Source: Algoriphagus aquaeductus (GTDB lineage: Bacteria; Bacteroidota; Bacteroidia; Cytophagales; Cyclobacteriaceae). Taken from it: DNA of 34,179 bases. This document shows positions 6,632-17,290 of the stretch, piece after piece (within the stretch, counting starts at the first letter, position 1; each line of letters opens with the position of its first letter). The notes under the pieces are model-generated. The model did no database searches. It saw nothing but the letters and a program-made list of their open reading frames with translations, and was not told where the DNA came from. The position numbers and the translations under genes are program-made. The DNA lies in NCBI RefSeq assembly GCF_003253485.1, contig NZ_QKTX01000026.1, positions 1 through 34,179 of the forward strand, written 5' to 3'.

Positions 6632-9600
6632 TTGAGTAGTAAAAAGAGGTCAGTCTGGGTTTGGGTTCTTCCGTCCAGCGTTTTGAATTTCAATTTGTAA
6701 ACATAGTTACCGGGCAATCCTACAGCTTGGTTAATTTTGCCGTTCCATCCCTGGGAGTTGAGATCATCGGTGTAGAAAACAGTTTCTCCCCATTTATTGA
6801 GTACCCAAAACTCAAGTGATTCAATATTGATGAACTTGGGGAAGAAGTAATCATTGATCCCATCTCCGTTGGGAGTAAATACATTGGGCACAACCAGGTA
6901 ATAATCGAATACAGAGATTTTCTTTTTGACCTCGGAAGCGCAACCAAAAATATCTGTGACTTTCAGAGTTACTTCGTATTCACCTTCAGCGGTGTAAGTA
7001 TGTTTTGGATTTTCTTCAAAGCTTTCAGAACCGTCTCCAAAATCCCAGAAATAGGAGGTGATTTGGCCAAATGACTTATTCCAGAATTGAATTTCGAAAT
7101 TCACCAGGTAGGAATTGTATTGCTCAAAAGCCGCAGATTCGATTTCGGCCTTAGGGATTACCTCAAGGCTTTCCACTTCGAATGATTCTTTTTTAATACA
7201 GCCCTTTCCATCAGTTACCACCACTTCATATAATCCCGGGGAGTCGGTAATCATTGTTTTTCCGTCTGGCGATATGTTCCCTCCAGACCATTTAATAGTG
7301 TAAGGCGCCACACCTCCAGTAACTGTTATTTGAACCTTTTCCTCAATCGACCTTGGATTGCACTGAACATTGGTTGATCTGAAACCTACGATGCTCAACG
7401 TTGGAGGTCTTTTGATTTCAAAAGACTGGTTGATGGAACATCCGGAAGCATCATTAACAGTCACAGCATATTGCCCTGAAGTTATCCCTGTTAAAACATC
7501 ATTTGTACTTCCATTGCTCCACAGAATAGAATAGGGGGGCGTTCCACCAGTTATTCCTAAGCTGATTTCCCCGCTTTGAGTATTTATGCAATCCAGAGCG
7601 TCCGTTACTTTTGGTTCGATCTGAAGAAGTGCAGGCTCAACAATATTGAATTCACTTCGGATTATGCAGTCTGTTTCATCTCTAACGGTAACCCCATAAA
7701 ATCCTGAACTCAGATTGAACAGGTTTTCAAGCTCGGCTCCGTGATCCCATCGGATGGTAGTTTTTCCCACCCCTCCTTTAAGGTTAAGTTTAATCGAGCC
7801 ATCTTTTTTTCCAAAACAGGAAATTTGTTTTACTTCAGGAGTTGTCTCGAAAAGGGGAGCATCAACTATGGTAATGGTTTGAGTTCGTGTACAGCCGCTT
7901 TGGTCTGCGACCGTCAAGGTATAATCTCCCGGCCCCAGATTGTTGAAAGAGCTTTGACTTGAGCCAAATGACCAAGAGATAGTATAGGGAGGCTGCCCAC
8001 CACTTACATCCAAATCAAGGGCGCCATCATTCGCTCCATAGCAACTGATGTCTGTTTTTTTATAATTGATAACTAATGCCGCAGCAGGTTCCGTTAATTG
8101 AATTCCAGAAAGAATTTTAAAGCAACCATTTGCATCGCTGATTTTTACCTCGTAAGTGCCAGCTGGAATCCCGGATAAATTTTGTGAGTTGGCTGGAATT
8201 GGATTTCCATTTCTCTTCCATTCAAATTTGTAAGGCAGGGAACTTGTTCCTCCAGAAACCGAAATATCAATTGCTCCCGACTCGTCTCCTGCACAGAGGA
8301 TATTCTTGGTTGATATCACATTGGCTACAACAGGTAGTGGTTCGGTTATTTGATAGGTTTTCGAAATAGAACAACCAAACTGGTCTGAAATACTGACTTG
8401 ATAGGTACCGGGATTGAGATTAGATAAATCTTTTGAGCTTGAATTGAAACCGGCAGGCCCAGTCCAGGAATAAATGAAAATTCCATTTCCTCCGGATGGG
8501 TTGAGTTTGATGAACCCATCATTCGCCCCTGAACAGCTAATACCAAATCCATTGAAATTTGAAACCTCATCGGTAATAGTAATCGAAGGATTAACAGTGA
8601 TTCGGTATGTCTTTGGTACTCCTGAGCAAGTACCGCCTGAGCTGGTACTGACGCTCACCTGAAATTCAAGAGTGATCGGCTGATTGGTCGGATTAGTTAA
8701 GGTTTGCGCGGGTAGTTGATTTCCTGTGCCTGATGCTAACACCCCAGCAACCCCTTTTGGATTAACAGCCCAGGAGAAACTCGCTCCAGCCACGTCCGAG
8801 GTAAATACAACCATTTTTGAGGTACCACCAGTACAAAGCGTTTGATCGGATTCTGAGAAAATTATGGATGGAGCAGGTTGAACGGTTACCTTGAGTTCAA
8901 ATGAATTTCCAGAGCAAGATCCAAGAAACGGCGTAATTGTATAAATGATATCCAGTGGAGCATTTGTAGTGTTTTGAAGTTGTTGTTTGATGGAAGTCGC
9001 GGCCTGAATTGAATTACTTGCCCCGCTGATTCCAGAAGGTGCAGCTACAGTCCAGGTAAAAGTTGATCCAGTTATATTGTTTGCGGGTTTGAAATCAAAT
9101 GATTGATCGCTGCAAATCGACAGATTTTCATTAGTGTATACTGGAGCAGGATTGACCCTAATGATATATTTGGCAGGGACAACTGTGCAATTACCCTGTG
9201 AAGAATTGGAAATTAGAGCGGTATATACCACATCAATTGGCTTTCCAGTTGTATTGGTGAGGGTTTCGGCAGGGATTTGAACAGTTCCGCTTGGGGTAAC
9301 TCCCACAGCTCCATTGGCTGCTGAAGTCCAAGTAAAGGTCTCTCCGGAAGGAATTGTTGTGAGATTTACCGCTTTGGTGGTTTCTCCAGAACAAATTTCC
9401 TGATTTGGAATATCGAACTGGATGATTGGAGCGGGAATTACCTTTATCTCTACCTCATCAGTAGAAATACAATTGGTCGCTTGATCTCTTACCGTCAGTT
9501 TATATACTGTAGTTTGATTGGGCTTTACTGTTGGTGTGGCTGTATTTGCCCCTGTGATAGTAGAGGTAGGTGTACTGGTCCACTGGTAGGTGTATGGCCC

Positions 9601-11565
9601 TGTCCCTCCTGATGCAATTCCTGTTAATTTGATTTCTTCTCCATTACATATTTCGGCATCAGGTCCAGCATTGGCTACTGGAAGCTCATTTATTGTAAAA
9701 ATTTTCTCTGTGGTAGTTGATCCGCAGGAAGAGATGACTTCTAAGGTGATTTTTTTGGGTCCTGGAGTAGAGAATGTAACTGGGCCTGGATCTAAGCTTG
9801 AAGAAGTTGCAGGAACACCTCCTTCAAAGGTCCATTTGTAGGTTGGAGTACCAGAATCACAAACTCCCACGGTTGCTTTTGGAGTTATAGTTGCAGGCCC
9901 GCAGCTGTTCGGAATGCTGTTAATACTTACTGTTGGAGGCGCGGTTACAGTAATTTTTTCTTCCTTAAATACGGAACCACAGCTTGCGGCAATTGTAAGC
10001 CGGATGGTGTAAATGCCTGGATTTTTAAAAAGGAAGCTTGGGCTCTCTGAGTTTTTGTTAGAGCCTCCTGCAAATTCCCAGTCAGAGGTAGTGCCACAGG
10101 TTCCCTTTGTATATGCAACGCTCCATGTAAATGTGTTGGTATTAGTTGATCCACAGGCTCCCAAGATATTTGAAGTGTTTGTAGCCTTGATAGTGGCTGG
10201 ACCACAGACTTCGGTTTTTTCTAAGGTGAAGGAGGATATGGGTTTAGGGATGACGCAAATGGTTTTTGTCGTCTCCTCTAAGCCACATTTATTTCCTGTA
10301 ATTAGTTTGATAGTGTAAGTTCCAGGGGTTTGAAAAACGGGATTTATTATTTTTGATCCAGAGCTCCAAGTGTTGGGATTTGTAGCAATTGGTCTATCTC
10401 CCAATGCATTGGAAGCAAGCGTCCATCCAGTGGCAGGTGAAATTTCCCAAACAAACTTGCCCGTATCTGAACAAGACCCACTATTTGAAGCGTCAACAAA
10501 CAAATCAGAAATGTTTTCAATTATCGTAGGCTGATCCACGCATACAGGTGCTTGAGGTACCTTGATTTCAGGTTCTACAGGTTCAGTCACATAAATAGGC
10601 TCAACTTGCGCTACTGAAGATTCACATGGATTTGTAGCAAGGATTTTAACAGCAAAGTAGTTTTTGAATGTTGAATTGGATAATGCTCCACATGAAGTTT
10701 TTTCATAAATATGGGTCACAGTCGCAGGAGGTGGATGAGTGAACACCTGATCAGGAGTCCCATCAGAAAATGACACTTTATAAATCGTTCCTACCGGATT
10801 ATTTTCTGTACCTGTAACTGTAAATGTGAGAGGCTCACCTGTGCAGATATTTGTGTTTCCTGGGGTTGCCAGTCCCACAGCAGGATTTGAGCCAACAAAA
10901 ACCCCAAATTTTCTGGTAACCGAACACCCATTTGCACTTTCTATCGTGTAGGTTACTTGATAGATCCCTCTTTTGTAAAAATGTTTTTCGGAAGCCCATT
11001 CGGTACTTATGAATAATGGACTCCCATCTCCCCAGTCAATAGTGTATTTTTTATTTGTTGATTTAGTGGTTGACTGGTTAAGGAATAGAAATTCAGTGTC
11101 TTGATTGGTACAAGAAACAAAATAGGGTAGGCCTTCAAAGTCTTTTGAGTTTTGATCACTGCCAACTTTTAAATCAGGTGTTTCCTTAATTTGAACTTGT
11201 TTGGAAGTATTTGCCGAAATTCCATTTTCTGTCACGGTCAGAGTTACAGTAAATGTCTTTGTTCCTCCCCCTACTGCGTTGAATGTGTGAGTTGGATCTT
11301 TCAAGTTAGAGATTGGTGATCCATCACCAAAATTCCAGCTATAGGTTAAGTCCGTGCCAGTAGATGTGTTAGTGAATTTTATCGGCTCATTCGCACAGAC
11401 ATTATTTGGTGAAAATGTAAAATCAGCTGTGGGAGCTTCATTTTGAGAATAAAGAATCGCCTGGAGAGAAGGTGCAAATCCTTGAAAAGAACCAATGGTT
11501 ATCCCAACAATGAATGTTAAGAATAGCGCAAGGATGGCAATTTTTGGCAGTGAAAAATTTCTCAT
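6628..11565 (-). CDS. Giant PKD/SprB-repeat surface protein with T9SS gliding-type C-terminal domain
   Basis: A 1645-residue secreted protein. Order: N-terminal hydrophobic signal segment (IAILALFLTFIVGITIGSF); a PKD domain near residues 45-130 (YSWNFGDGSP); further PKD/Ig-like modules to about residue 1000; six SprB-type repeats from about 1005 to 1470, each starting near a cysteine such as ISCSGANDGFIKL, ISCYGANDGALDL and ISCFGKKDGSIKL and containing a GG-x-x-P/Y turn; a last PKD domain (FWDFGDGSESF); and a C-terminal domain of about 85 residues beginning VVPNVFTPNGDGINDYF and ending in TDLFLLLK. That last domain is the gliding-motility-associated (CHU_C) signal used for type IX secretion. 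It overlaps the PorP/SprF gene downstream. Likely a cell-surface adhesin; the ligand is unknown. Confidence 0.92.
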   Translation of the reverse strand: MRNFSLPKIAILALFLTFIVGITIGSFQGFAPSLQAILYSQNEAPTADFTFSPNNVCANEPIKFTNTSTGTDLTYSWNFGDGSPISNLKDPTHTFNAVGGGTKTFTVTLTVTENGISANTSKQVQIKETPDLKVGSDQNSKDFEGLPYFVSCTNQDTEFLFLNQSTTKSTNKKYTIDWGDGSPLFISTEWASEKHFYKRGIYQVTYTIESANGCSVTRKFGVFVGSNPAVGLATPGNTNICTGEPLTFTVTGTENNPVGTIYKVSFSDGTPDQVFTHPPPATVTHIYEKTSCGALSNSTFKNYFAVKILATNPCESSVAQVEPIYVTEPVEPEIKVPQAPVCVDQPTIIENISDLFVDASNSGSCSDTGKFVWEISPATGWTLASNALGDRPIATNPNTWSSGSKIINPVFQTPGTYTIKLITGNKCGLEETTKTICVIPKPISSFTLEKTEVCGPATIKATNTSNILGACGSTNTNTFTWSVAYTKGTCGTTSDWEFAGGSNKNSESPSFLFKNPGIYTIRLTIAASCGSVFKEEKITVTAPPTVSINSIPNSCGPATITPKATVGVCDSGTPTYKWTFEGGVPATSSSLDPGPVTFSTPGPKKITLEVISSCGSTTTEKIFTINELPVANAGPDAEICNGEEIKLTGIASGGTGPYTYQWTSTPTSTITGANTATPTVKPNQTTVYKLTVRDQATNCISTDEVEIKVIPAPIIQFDIPNQEICSGETTKAVNLTTIPSGETFTWTSAANGAVGVTPSGTVQIPAETLTNTTGKPIDVVYTALISNSSQGNCTVVPAKYIIRVNPAPVYTNENLSICSDQSFDFKPANNITGSTFTWTVAAPSGISGASNSIQAATSIKQQLQNTTNAPLDIIYTITPFLGSCSGNSFELKVTVQPAPSIIFSESDQTLCTGGTSKMVVFTSDVAGASFSWAVNPKGVAGVLASGTGNQLPAQTLTNPTNQPITLEFQVSVSTSSGGTCSGVPKTYRITVNPSITITDEVSNFNGFGISCSGANDGFIKLNPSGGNGIFIYSWTGPAGFNSSSKDLSNLNPGTYQVSISDQFGCSISKTYQITEPLPVVANVISTKNILCAGDESGAIDISVSGGTSSLPYKFEWKRNGNPIPANSQNLSGIPAGTYEVKISDANGCFKILSGIQLTEPAAALVINYKKTDISCYGANDGALDLDVSGGQPPYTISWSFGSSQSSFNNLGPGDYTLTVADQSGCTRTQTITIVDAPLFETTPEVKQISCFGKKDGSIKLNLKGGVGKTTIRWDHGAELENLFNLSSGFYGVTVRDETDCIIRSEFNIVEPALLQIEPKVTDALDCINTQSGEISLGITGGTPPYSILWSNGSTNDVLTGITSGQYAVTVNDASGCSINQSFEIKRPPTLSIVGFRSTNVQCNPRSIEEKVQITVTGGVAPYTIKWSGGNISPDGKTMITDSPGLYEVVVTDGKGCIKKESFEVESLEVIPKAEIESAAFEQYNSYLVNFEIQFWNKSFGQITSYFWDFGDGSESFEENPKHTYTAEGEYEVTLKVTDIFGCASEVKKKISVFDYYLVVPNVFTPNGDGINDYFFPKFINIESLEFWVLNKWGETVFYTDDLNSQGWNGKINQAVGLPGNYVYKLKFKTLDGRTQTQTDLFLLLK

Positions 11566-11801
11566 GCGAAAAATGGATTTAAAAAGCTTATTGTTTGAGC
11601 TCCCACGTTTTCAAAATCATGTTGAAAACTGATTGACTTTATGTTAGCCTTGGGCAAATAATCAGGTACCCGTTTAATTATAAGTCGCTCGCCAAACAGG
11701 TATTTCTTTACCCTTGGAAAAGATTCTAATTCTTCTTTTCGAAAAAACTTTCCATACGAATTTTTAAGAGCCTCAAAAATGGCATTATCAAAAAGCTTCA
11801 T
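11562..11801 (-). CDS. Small unknown protein upstream of the adhesin gene
   Basis: A 79-residue frame from the ATG at 11801 (MKLFDNAIFEALKNSYGKFF) to a stop that overlaps the adhesin start by 4 bases. The frame also reaches a TTG at 11846. I do not recognise it. It has no signal peptide, is rich in Lys and Phe and ends in FLNPFFA. The ATGA overlap with the next gene suggests that it is translated. It could also be the remnant of a longer gene. Confidence 0.35.
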   Translation of the reverse strand: MKLFDNAIFEALKNSYGKFFRKEELESFPRVKKYLFGERLIIKRVPDYLPKANIKSISFQHDFENVGAQTISFLNPFFA

Positions 11802-12052
11802 TAATTCCTTAAAGTGATTATAGTTGGAAGGTAGTAGAAAAAACAAGCATCTCCAACTTATCCTTTTTAGGAAGCGAACTTTGCCACTAATTGTCGTTGA
11901 TTTTCAATTATGGGTAGTTTCAACCTTGATTTTTGCAGTTCATAGTTAAATTGGTTTTTGATACCGTTTATATAGAATTACTAAGACTGGTTTTTACTTT
12001 CCGCATATTCCTATATTTTTAACTGAGTTTTTCGCAATCAATTTTTGTTTCC

Positions 12053-15000
12053 ATGCAAGCATTTGAGGTTCATAAAAAAATCGTAAAGGACTATAAAGAT
12101 TACCTTAAGAGTTTCAATATCATCAAAGATCAGAGAATCAATAAGGTAGTTGATGAAGCCTTCAAGAAAGACGAATATATTCCTGAGCCTCTTATCCAAT
12201 TCAATCCCTCATTCAGAAAGGCAGCATCTCTCGAAAGCTTGGTAAATGAGGGAGTTCTTCATCCGGAATTGAATCGGGTTTTTAAAGGCTTTCAACTTTA
12301 CACCCATCAGGAACAGGCTATCCGAAAAGGAGCTTCAGGAAAGTCATTTATTGTTACTTCAGGAACCGGTTCTGGAAAATCACTGACTTTTTTGGGTACT
12401 ATTTTCAATCATCTTTTTAGAAATCCGGGAGGAAAAGGGGTCAAGGCAATATTGGTTTATCCAATGAATGCGCTAATCAATTCCCAAGAGGAAGAGATTA
12501 AAAAGTATGCACTTAACTATGGCCCAGAATTTCCAATCACATTCAGAAAATATACAGGCCAAGAATCATCTAAGGATAAAGAGGAAGTAGAGTCTGATCT
12601 TCCTGATATTCTGCTCACTAACTACATGATGCTGGAGCTCCTACTTACCCGAGGGAAAGAAGAGTCAATCCGGAAATCCATTGCTCAAAACCTGCAATTC
12701 TTGGTTTTTGATGAGTTGCACACCTACCGAGGGAGGCAAGGTGCAGACGTTTCTATTTTGATCCGTAGATTGAAATCCTTATGTGCCCATGAAGTAATCT
12801 CCATTGGTACTTCTGCAACCATGGCATCAGGTGATCACATTGCTGATGAGAAGCAAGTTGTAGCCGATGTGGCAACCGAGATTTTCGGAGAAAAATTTGA
12901 GACGGATCAAATTATAGGTGAGACACTGGAAACCGTAACGGATCTTTCTTGTAAGCTGCCGGCACCGCTGGATTTACAGGAAGTGATGACAAGAGAGGTT
13001 GACAAAAATGAGTCTGAGGAAGACTTTAGAAAGCATCCCTTCGCGATCTGGTTGGAACGTGAAATTGCCTTGTTCTTTAACTCTGACGGAACGATAAAAA
13101 GGGCTAAACCTAAGTCCCTGAAGGAAATTGTGGCTAAGCTTTGTCAAGCATCAAAAATCGAAGATGAAGAACGATGTTTGGAGTATTTGAAAAAGTTCTT
13201 TGAATGGTCAGAGGCATTGAACATTAAGAATTCCTCTAATCGCCAATCTTTCCTGCCTTTCAAAATTCATCAATTTATTTCCCAAACAGGGAATGTCTAT
13301 GTCACCCTGAATTCTCGGAAATGCAGAGAAATCACCTTGGAGGATGGACGATACATCAAAGAGGGAGATGAAGACCGTTACATCTTTCCTGTTTTATTTA
13401 GCCGATATTCCGGAGTGGATTTTATCTGTGTGAAAAAGAATTTTTCTGAAGGGAAATTTGAACCTCGTGAACCGGATTCTTTACCTGAAAAAATCACCAA
13501 AGACAGTCTGAAAGGAGACAAAGAAGAAGGACGGAGTAAACGGATTCTGAAAGAAAGTGACTTTGAACAGGGATACCTGATCCTCCCTGAGAAGGATGAA
13601 GAATTATGGAATTCTGATATGATCGATTCTCTACCAGATACTTGGTGGAAAGAAAAAAAGGGAGTGATCACCCTTGATAATTTTTACGAATTTCGGGTTC
13701 CTCAAAAGGTCTATTTCAATTCGGACGGCCGATTTTCAAATGATCCGGAAGCAGGGCTGGATTTGACTGGTTGGTTTGTATCGGCTCCCATGCTTTATGA
13801 TCCAACATGCGGAGTGGTTTATGATCCAAGGACCCGAGAAAACACCAAATTGATGAAGGTGGGAAATGTAGGGAAGAGTACAGCTACCACTATTTCCACA
13901 TTCAGTATCCTCAAAGCTCAATATGATCAAAAGGTCAAAGTCTCGGATCAAAAAGTAATGAGCTTTACGGATAATCGTCAAGATGCTTCCCTTCAGACAG
14001 GTCATTTCAACGACTTCCTGATGATCGGGCGTTTGAGATCTTCCATTTACCGGGCTCTGAAAACTTCAGAAAATCAAATGCTCCACATGGATACCATATC
14101 AACAGCGGTATTCAAAGAGTTGAAATTGGCAGAGGCAGATTATGCTCGAAATCCTTCCTCAAATCCTAAATGGCCAGATGAGGAAAATGAAAAGGCTTTG
14201 ATTGATTTTCTCAAAGTCAGAATTCTCTATGACCTAAGAAGAGGTTGGAGATATAATACCCCTAACCTTGAGCAGTGTGGACTTTTGGATATCACCTATT
14301 CACGACTTCAGGAATACTGTGAAGAAGCATCATTTTTTGAGAGAGACGAGTTATTGTCCATCATGTCTCCTGCTGAGCGACAGAACTTTGTACTTCAGGT
14401 TTTAAATTATTTCCGTACAGCCTATGCATTTAATTACTACCTGCTGGATGAGGATAAGCGTCAAGTCTTGGAGGAACGACTTAAGCAAAAGCTGAACTCA
14501 AACAGTGAATGGTCATTAGAACAGGATGAGCGTTTGGAGAGACCTCCGGTTTTGGTTTATGAGCGAATAGGTAAAATCAAGAAGGGCGTTTATACCGAAA
14601 GTATTGGTCCTACCAGTAACTTGGGCAAATACATCAAAAGGGTATTTGCCAAAAAAGCCCTTCCTCCGATCAAAGGTTCTGACTTAGGGGAGTACATTAA
14701 AAAACTCTGCAAGACGCTTCAAGACGGCCATTTCCTTTCCTCGGTTGAGATTCAAGGGGAAAAAGGCAAGACGTTTGGCTATCAGCTAAAGGTGGATAAA
14801 ATCATCTGGAAGCTGGGTGATGGAGAAAACGTACTTACAGATGAGGTCAGAATCAATATGACCGGGGAAGAATTGAAGATTAAGCCTAATCATTATTTCA
14901 AACTATTCTACCAGCAGGATTTCAAGTTATTCGACAAATTTTTCAGAGCTTCCGAGCATACTGGTCAGATTTCTTCATCAGATCGAATTGAGCGTGAGGA

Positions 15001-17290
15001 TAAGTTTCGATCTGGTGAAATCTCTGCTTTGTATTGCTCACCAACCATGGAACTGGGTATTGACATCGCCAATCTGAATATTGTCCACATGCGAAATGTG
15101 CCGCCAAACCCGGCTAATTACGCTCAACGAAGCGGACGTGCAGGAAGAAGTGGACAGACAGCTTTGGTGTTTACCTATTGTTCTAACACCTCACCACATG
15201 ATCGACACTTTTTCAAGAATTCGATCGACATGGTCGCAGGCTCGGTGAAGGCTCCACGGATTGATTTGCTCAATGAAGAGCTGATCATCAGTCATTTTAA
15301 TGCCTATATCTTCATGCATCTTGGACTGACTTCCATCAACAGTTCAGTTCGGGATTTCTTGGATTTGGAAGAGAAAAAAAGCTTACCCATTAAATCCAAA
15401 ATTGCAGATCATTTCAAAGATCAAAAACTCAACTTCCAATCCGTCTGGATTGAGGGATTCAAGAAAGTAATTAATGATAAATACGAGAAACTATCTGAAT
15501 CAAAATGGTTTGGAGATGAGTGGCTTCAGGTAAGAGCAAACCAGTTTTTTTCTGACTTAGACCGAAGCTTTGACCGTTGGCGAACCTTGTTCAGGAATGC
15601 AACCAAAATGGTGGAAAAAGCCACTGCGGTAATGAATGATCCTACTTATGGAAGGGAAAGCAAGGAGTCTCGGGAAGCTAACAGGCTCTTGAATATTGGC
15701 CGAAGACAACGCGATTTATTGCTCAACGAACAGCAGGGAGGATTCAGGAATGACTCCGAATTTTATGTCTATCGCTACTTGGCAGCGGAAGGATTCTTAC
15801 CGGGATACAATTTCACAAGACTTCCTGTCCGGGCATTTATCGGAAAGCGAAGTCAGGACGAAGGCACATTCATTTCCAGACCTCGATTTATCGCCCTGAA
15901 AGAATTTGGCCCGGGGAACTTGATCTATCACAATGGTGGGAAGTTTAGAGTAACCCGAATGCAGCTGTCGGATTCAGATGCCAGATTGGAGAAGATTAAG
16001 ATTTCCACTAAGACTGGATATGCATGGCTGGGGGAAGAGGGGACAGCCATAAATAATGACCCAATTACCCATGAAGCATTAAAAGGTCAGACCAATGCCC
16101 AGACGTATTCGAATATCCTGGAATTGGTAGAATCGGATACTTGGCCACAGGAAAGGATATCCTCTGAAGAAGAGGAAAGACTTTCATCAGGGTATGAAAT
16201 CGAGCAATATTTCAACTATCCCAAAGGAATCGAATCCACTCAAAAGACCATACTCAAGGCCTCAGGAGCAGATTTGATGAATATTTTATTCTGCCCTGCA
16301 ACGCAACTCATTCAGGTAAACAAAAAATGGAGATCCTCCAAAGAGGAGGAAGAGGAAGAATCTGGATTCCTGATCGGGAGAGTAAGCGGTAAGTGGTTGA
16401 AAAAGTCGGATTTGGAACTTAAAGAAGATCGCGAAAAGGATCCATCAAGCTATATCCACCTTTATACTACTGATACAGCCGATTCCCTGTATTTGCAGCC
16501 TATAGAAGCTTTGGGTTTGGATGAGGATGGAGTAATCTCTTTGACATTTGCCTTGAAGCGGGCCATCGAGCAGGTATTCCAGATTGAGGAATCAGAAGTG
16601 GGCGTTTGGTTTATGGGAAGTAAGGAGTCTCCCAATATCCTTGTCTATGAAGCTGCAGAGGGTAGCCTTGGCATCCTTTCTCAAATTACCCAAGATCCGG
16701 AAAGACTCAAAGAGGTATTTCGGGTAGCTTACCAACTGATGCACTTTGATCTGGAAACCAAAGCAGATCTTGCGCCTGACAAGCCAAAGGCGAGCTACGA
16801 TGATTTGCTATCCTATTACAATCAGCGCTACCATGAGAAATTAAATCGACATAGTATTCGAGCCGCTTTGGAAAGATTGATGATCTGTGAGGTGGACAAT
16901 ACCGGTTCAGGTAATAGTGGTCATTCAGATAGGGATGGTCATTATCAGGAATTGATCGCGAGGTATGACAAAAACTCAGAACTGGAGCGAAAGCTGATCG
17001 AATACCTTTATTCCAATGATTACATCCTTCCTGACAAAGCTCAGGTCAATCTGAGTAAGCAGCTTGGCTTTTATATCAGTGCAGACTTTGTGTTTTTGAA
17101 CACCGATAAAACCATCAAATCAGTCATCTTCTGCGATGGTTCGGTGCATGATCGTGATCAAGTCAGGGAAGATGACAACCATAAGCGGACCATATTGAAA
17201 GATACTGGAATAGATGTGATTGAGTGGCATTACACCGAATCTGTTGCAGATTTGGTCAATCGTAGAAAAGACGTTTTTAGAAGATTATGA
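12053..17290 (+). CDS. YprA/MrfA-like DEAD/DEAH helicase with DUF1998-like region and Vsr-like nuclease tail (DrmA/DrmB-like)
   Basis: A 1745-residue superfamily 2 helicase. Visible motifs: Q-motif region near 82-90, Walker A SGTGSGKS (103-110), DELH box (220-223), SAT (254-256), TMELGID (998-1004) and QRSGRAGR (1025-1032). A long insert separates the RecA halves and includes SFTDNRQDASLQTGHFNDF near 637. Residues about 1490-1610 look like the DUF1998/MZB region of MrfA (VYEAAEGSLGIL, YDDLLSYYNQRYHEKLNRH), but the zinc cysteines are missing. The last 105 residues look like a Vsr-type PD-(D/E)XK nuclease: E1645, D1678 in SADFVF, and CDG-x-x-H at 1694-1699. DISARM encodes helicase DrmA and DUF1998 protein DrmB separately; this may be their fusion, or another COG1205 helicase. 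It is the first gene of the operon; its stop overlaps the next start by 4 bases. The upstream 206-base divergent gap shows no clear promoter. Confidence 0.8.
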   Translation: MQAFEVHKKIVKDYKDYLKSFNIIKDQRINKVVDEAFKKDEYIPEPLIQFNPSFRKAASLESLVNEGVLHPELNRVFKGFQLYTHQEQAIRKGASGKSFIVTSGTGSGKSLTFLGTIFNHLFRNPGGKGVKAILVYPMNALINSQEEEIKKYALNYGPEFPITFRKYTGQESSKDKEEVESDLPDILLTNYMMLELLLTRGKEESIRKSIAQNLQFLVFDELHTYRGRQGADVSILIRRLKSLCAHEVISIGTSATMASGDHIADEKQVVADVATEIFGEKFETDQIIGETLETVTDLSCKLPAPLDLQEVMTREVDKNESEEDFRKHPFAIWLEREIALFFNSDGTIKRAKPKSLKEIVAKLCQASKIEDEERCLEYLKKFFEWSEALNIKNSSNRQSFLPFKIHQFISQTGNVYVTLNSRKCREITLEDGRYIKEGDEDRYIFPVLFSRYSGVDFICVKKNFSEGKFEPREPDSLPEKITKDSLKGDKEEGRSKRILKESDFEQGYLILPEKDEELWNSDMIDSLPDTWWKEKKGVITLDNFYEFRVPQKVYFNSDGRFSNDPEAGLDLTGWFVSAPMLYDPTCGVVYDPRTRENTKLMKVGNVGKSTATTISTFSILKAQYDQKVKVSDQKVMSFTDNRQDASLQTGHFNDFLMIGRLRSSIYRALKTSENQMLHMDTISTAVFKELKLAEADYARNPSSNPKWPDEENEKALIDFLKVRILYDLRRGWRYNTPNLEQCGLLDITYSRLQEYCEEASFFERDELLSIMSPAERQNFVLQVLNYFRTAYAFNYYLLDEDKRQVLEERLKQKLNSNSEWSLEQDERLERPPVLVYERIGKIKKGVYTESIGPTSNLGKYIKRVFAKKALPPIKGSDLGEYIKKLCKTLQDGHFLSSVEIQGEKGKTFGYQLKVDKIIWKLGDGENVLTDEVRINMTGEELKIKPNHYFKLFYQQDFKLFDKFFRASEHTGQISSSDRIEREDKFRSGEISALYCSPTMELGIDIANLNIVHMRNVPPNPANYAQRSGRAGRSGQTALVFTYCSNTSPHDRHFFKNSIDMVAGSVKAPRIDLLNEELIISHFNAYIFMHLGLTSINSSVRDFLDLEEKKSLPIKSKIADHFKDQKLNFQSVWIEGFKKVINDKYEKLSESKWFGDEWLQVRANQFFSDLDRSFDRWRTLFRNATKMVEKATAVMNDPTYGRESKESREANRLLNIGRRQRDLLLNEQQGGFRNDSEFYVYRYLAAEGFLPGYNFTRLPVRAFIGKRSQDEGTFISRPRFIALKEFGPGNLIYHNGGKFRVTRMQLSDSDARLEKIKISTKTGYAWLGEEGTAINNDPITHEALKGQTNAQTYSNILELVESDTWPQERISSEEEERLSSGYEIEQYFNYPKGIESTQKTILKASGADLMNILFCPATQLIQVNKKWRSSKEEEEEESGFLIGRVSGKWLKKSDLELKEDREKDPSSYIHLYTTDTADSLYLQPIEALGLDEDGVISLTFALKRAIEQVFQIEESEVGVWFMGSKESPNILVYEAAEGSLGILSQITQDPERLKEVFRVAYQLMHFDLETKADLAPDKPKASYDDLLSYYNQRYHEKLNRHSIRAALERLMICEVDNTGSGNSGHSDRDGHYQELIARYDKNSELERKLIEYLYSNDYILPDKAQVNLSKQLGFYISADFVFLNTDKTIKSVIFCDGSVHDRDQVREDDNHKRTILKDTGIDVIEWHYTESVADLVNRRKDVFRRL

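Noticed and set aside
12000..12052. A -7 promoter element (TATTTTTA near 12014-12021) for the defence operon
   Set aside because: It misses the conserved G of TAnnTTTG and has no TTG at the -33 position, so it is too weak to list as a feature.
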